A stretch of DNA of 7,074 nucleotides, taken from contig NZGH01000057.1 of assembly GCA_002690875.1 (NCBI GenBank), positions 1 through 7,074 on the forward strand. Direction: 5' to 3'. Each line of letters opens with the position of its first letter. Within the stretch, counting starts at the first letter, position 1. This stretch comes from Rickettsiales bacterium (lineage in GTDB: Bacteria > Pseudomonadota > Alphaproteobacteria > TMED127). The notes under the pieces were generated by a model that saw only the letters and a program-made list of their open reading frames with translations, was not told where the DNA came from and did no database searches. The translations under genes and the position numbers were made by a program. This document shows positions 5,384 through 7,074 of this stretch, one piece after another.

Positions 5384-7070
5384 TTTCTAAAATTTTTTTG
5401 TTAATTCTTGTTTCATATTCTTTTGATGAAGTTAAAGAAATTGCCTTCTTCCATTGAAGAATAGCCTCTTTAACCCTGTTGAGCTTAAAATAAACATCTC
5501 CCAAATGATCAGTTATTTCTGCTTCTAATGGTTCCAACTCAACAGATTTTTCTAGAAAAGTCACTGATTTTTTATATTCTCCCATTCGGTAATATGCCCA
5601 GCCTAAAGAATCAATAAAAAAACCATTATTAGGATCCATCTGAATAGCTTTTTCAATTAGACCTAGGCCTTCTGGTAAATTTATGTTTTGGTCAACATAG
5701 GTGTATCCAACAAAATTCATTACAGTTGGGTTGTTAGGGATTTTTTTTATTAATATATCTAGAGAATCTATTGCGACATCCCATTTTTCTAAACTTACGA
5801 GTGCTAAAGCTCTATAATAAAAAACTTCACTATCTGGTTTTTTGTCCAACAAAAGTTCATCACAAATCATCAATGCTTCTTTATATAGTTTGTTTCTTAT
5901 GTAGAAGTTAGAAAGCTTAATCATAGCTAATCTTCTATAATTATGGTCTGACTTAAGTTCATTAAGAATATTTATAGCTTCTTCATTTTTACCTAAATCT
6001 TCATACAAATAGGATTTTTCTAATAAAATAAAAGGAAAGTAAAAATAGTAATCATCAATCTCATTTAACTCATTTAAAGCTTCCTGGTATCTTTTCATAG
6101 ATTGTAATATAGAAGTTATTTGCAGCCTTGAGTTTATATTAAAATCATATAAATATGAAGCCATCCTCAAAACAGGAAAAGCTTGAAGCCAACCTCTTTT
6201 GTTTGCAATTATTAGACTAGTATCTTCAAGTGCTATTGATAAAGCTTGAATGGGTGAAATTGTTTTATTATTTTTAATATATAAAACAGCCAAGTCTAAA
6301 TCATAATTTCTTGGTAAAAACTTTCTTAATGTTTGAATAGCAATATCTTTTTTATCAAGGTAAAATAAAATCTGCGCAAAAGTAACAACATATTTTGGGT
6401 TTATCTTTGATTCATCTAATAGAATTTTGTTAATAAGAACTTCTAATTCTTCAAATTTTTTTAAAAAATATAAAATATATAGTTTTTGAATTTCAACTTG
6501 AATAAGAGAAATATTTTCATAAGCTCCTATGTTATTGATTAGATAATCAATTTGAGAAATAGACTTTGCTTTTTGGTCCTGAATAGCAAAGTGCCATGAC
6601 CTTAAAATTATAGAAAAAAACTGTTCATATTCTTCTAAATTTAATTCTTCAATAAGCTCATTTGCAGTTGAAAAATCATTTTGTTTTAACTCTAATAAAA
6701 TCGCAGGCCATAAATTTAAAAATTCATTATTATCATTATAAAACTCTAATTTTGATGAAATTTCTGCTGCTCTTTTAAATTGTCCAGCTTTAAGAAGCAT
6801 TTTAAAGGAGTGTTTTAAAAGAAAAACATTGTTTTTATCTTCTCTTAGAGATTCTATGGAATAATGAGCCGCAGAAACAAAGTCATATTCACTTTCTGCA
6901 CTAAGACTAGAAAGGTAATTACCATAAGTTTTAGAAAAATTTTTAGTCTTAATTACTGTATTAGTTTCTGAGCTAATCTGAGCAAATGAGTTATGAGATA
7001 AAAAATTATTAAAACAAAAAACAATTATTAAGCTAGTGGTTAAAAATAAAAATTTATTAAGAAAATACAT
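5370..7070 (-). CDS. Secreted tetratricopeptide-repeat (TPR) protein upstream of ispE
   Basis: The 566-residue product starts with a signal sequence: Lys6, a hydrophobic stretch (about 7-20), and likely cleavage after SFA at Ala30. It should be periplasmic or membrane-attached. The rest is helical. Degenerate repeats fill about 60-430, for example AAEISSKLEF, YKEALMICDELL (396-407) and KWDVAIDSLDILIKKIPNNP (429-448). At the C-terminus is a well-formed TPR array (about 447-546): GYTYVDQN-LPEGLGLIEKAIQMDPNN, then DSLGWAYYRMGEYKKSVTFLEKSVELEP, then DHLGDVYFKLNRVKEAILQWKKAI. Such arrays are protein-binding scaffolds. The LGWAYYRMG and DHLGDVYFK phrases recall a TPR family often found beside ispE in alphaproteobacteria (recalled, not searched). 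The partner is unknown. The start at 7070 fits the signal peptide, but only 4 bases lie upstream in the window, so an earlier start cannot be excluded. Confidence 0.85.
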   Translation of the reverse strand: MYFLNKFLFLTTSLIIVFCFNNFLSHNSFAQISSETNTVIKTKNFSKTYGNYLSSLSAESEYDFVSAAHYSIESLREDKNNVFLLKHSFKMLLKAGQFKRAAEISSKLEFYNDNNEFLNLWPAILLELKQNDFSTANELIEELNLEEYEQFFSIILRSWHFAIQDQKAKSISQIDYLINNIGAYENISLIQVEIQKLYILYFLKKFEELEVLINKILLDESKINPKYVVTFAQILFYLDKKDIAIQTLRKFLPRNYDLDLAVLYIKNNKTISPIQALSIALEDTSLIIANKRGWLQAFPVLRMASYLYDFNINSRLQITSILQSMKRYQEALNELNEIDDYYFYFPFILLEKSYLYEDLGKNEEAINILNELKSDHNYRRLAMIKLSNFYIRNKLYKEALMICDELLLDKKPDSEVFYYRALALVSLEKWDVAIDSLDILIKKIPNNPTVMNFVGYTYVDQNINLPEGLGLIEKAIQMDPNNGFFIDSLGWAYYRMGEYKKSVTFLEKSVELEPLEAEITDHLGDVYFKLNRVKEAILQWKKAISLTSSKEYETRINKKILENEIK

Positions 7071-7074
7071 ATAA

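Overview
The window is A+T-rich bacterial chromosome with ordinary housekeeping genes. It most likely comes from an alphaproteobacterium, plausibly a small-genome marine lineage. Three things point there: a DUF3576 lipoprotein directly upstream of leuS and close to yggS, a GTP cyclohydrolase II carrying an extra N-terminal domain, and a TPR protein joined to ispE. This taxonomic reading is inference from gene families and neighbourhoods; no 16S or other marker is present.

Layout, left to right. (1) Positions 1-741, minus strand: the 5' end of leuS (leucyl-tRNA synthetase, cut by the window edge), preceded by a DUF3576 lipoprotein gene; the two look like one operon. (2) Positions 831-1664, minus strand: a compact, extremely acidic porin-like outer-membrane protein with a strong ribosome-binding site and its own hairpin terminator. 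It is clearly more G+C-rich than its surroundings. (3) Positions 1665-1861: a 197-bp divergent control region holding a perfect 14-bp palindrome, a 7-bp inverted repeat and candidate promoters in both directions. (4) Positions 1862-2539, plus strand: yggS, a PLP-homeostasis protein. (5) Positions 2544-3638, minus strand: ribA, convergent with yggS and only 4 bp away. Its N-terminal half resembles a dead RibB (DHBP synthase) domain. (6) Positions 3708-4361, plus strand: an OmpR-type winged-helix regulator whose receiver domain lacks the phospho-acceptor Asp, divergent from ribA. (7) Positions 4365-4439, minus strand: tRNA-Gln(UUG). (8) Positions 4505-7070, minus strand: a secreted TPR protein followed by ispE with a 14-nt overlap.

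The genes serve translation (leuS, tRNA-Gln), cofactors (ribA for flavins, yggS for PLP), isoprenoids (ispE in the MEP pathway) and the cell envelope (porin, DUF3576 lipoprotein, TPR protein). There is no sign of a mobile element, CRISPR array, toxin-antitoxin pair or defence system, and no stretch longer than 300 bases lacks a gene. The points most worth a second look are the porin with its palindromic control site, the degenerate domain on RibA, and the phosphorylation-independent regulator beside ribA.
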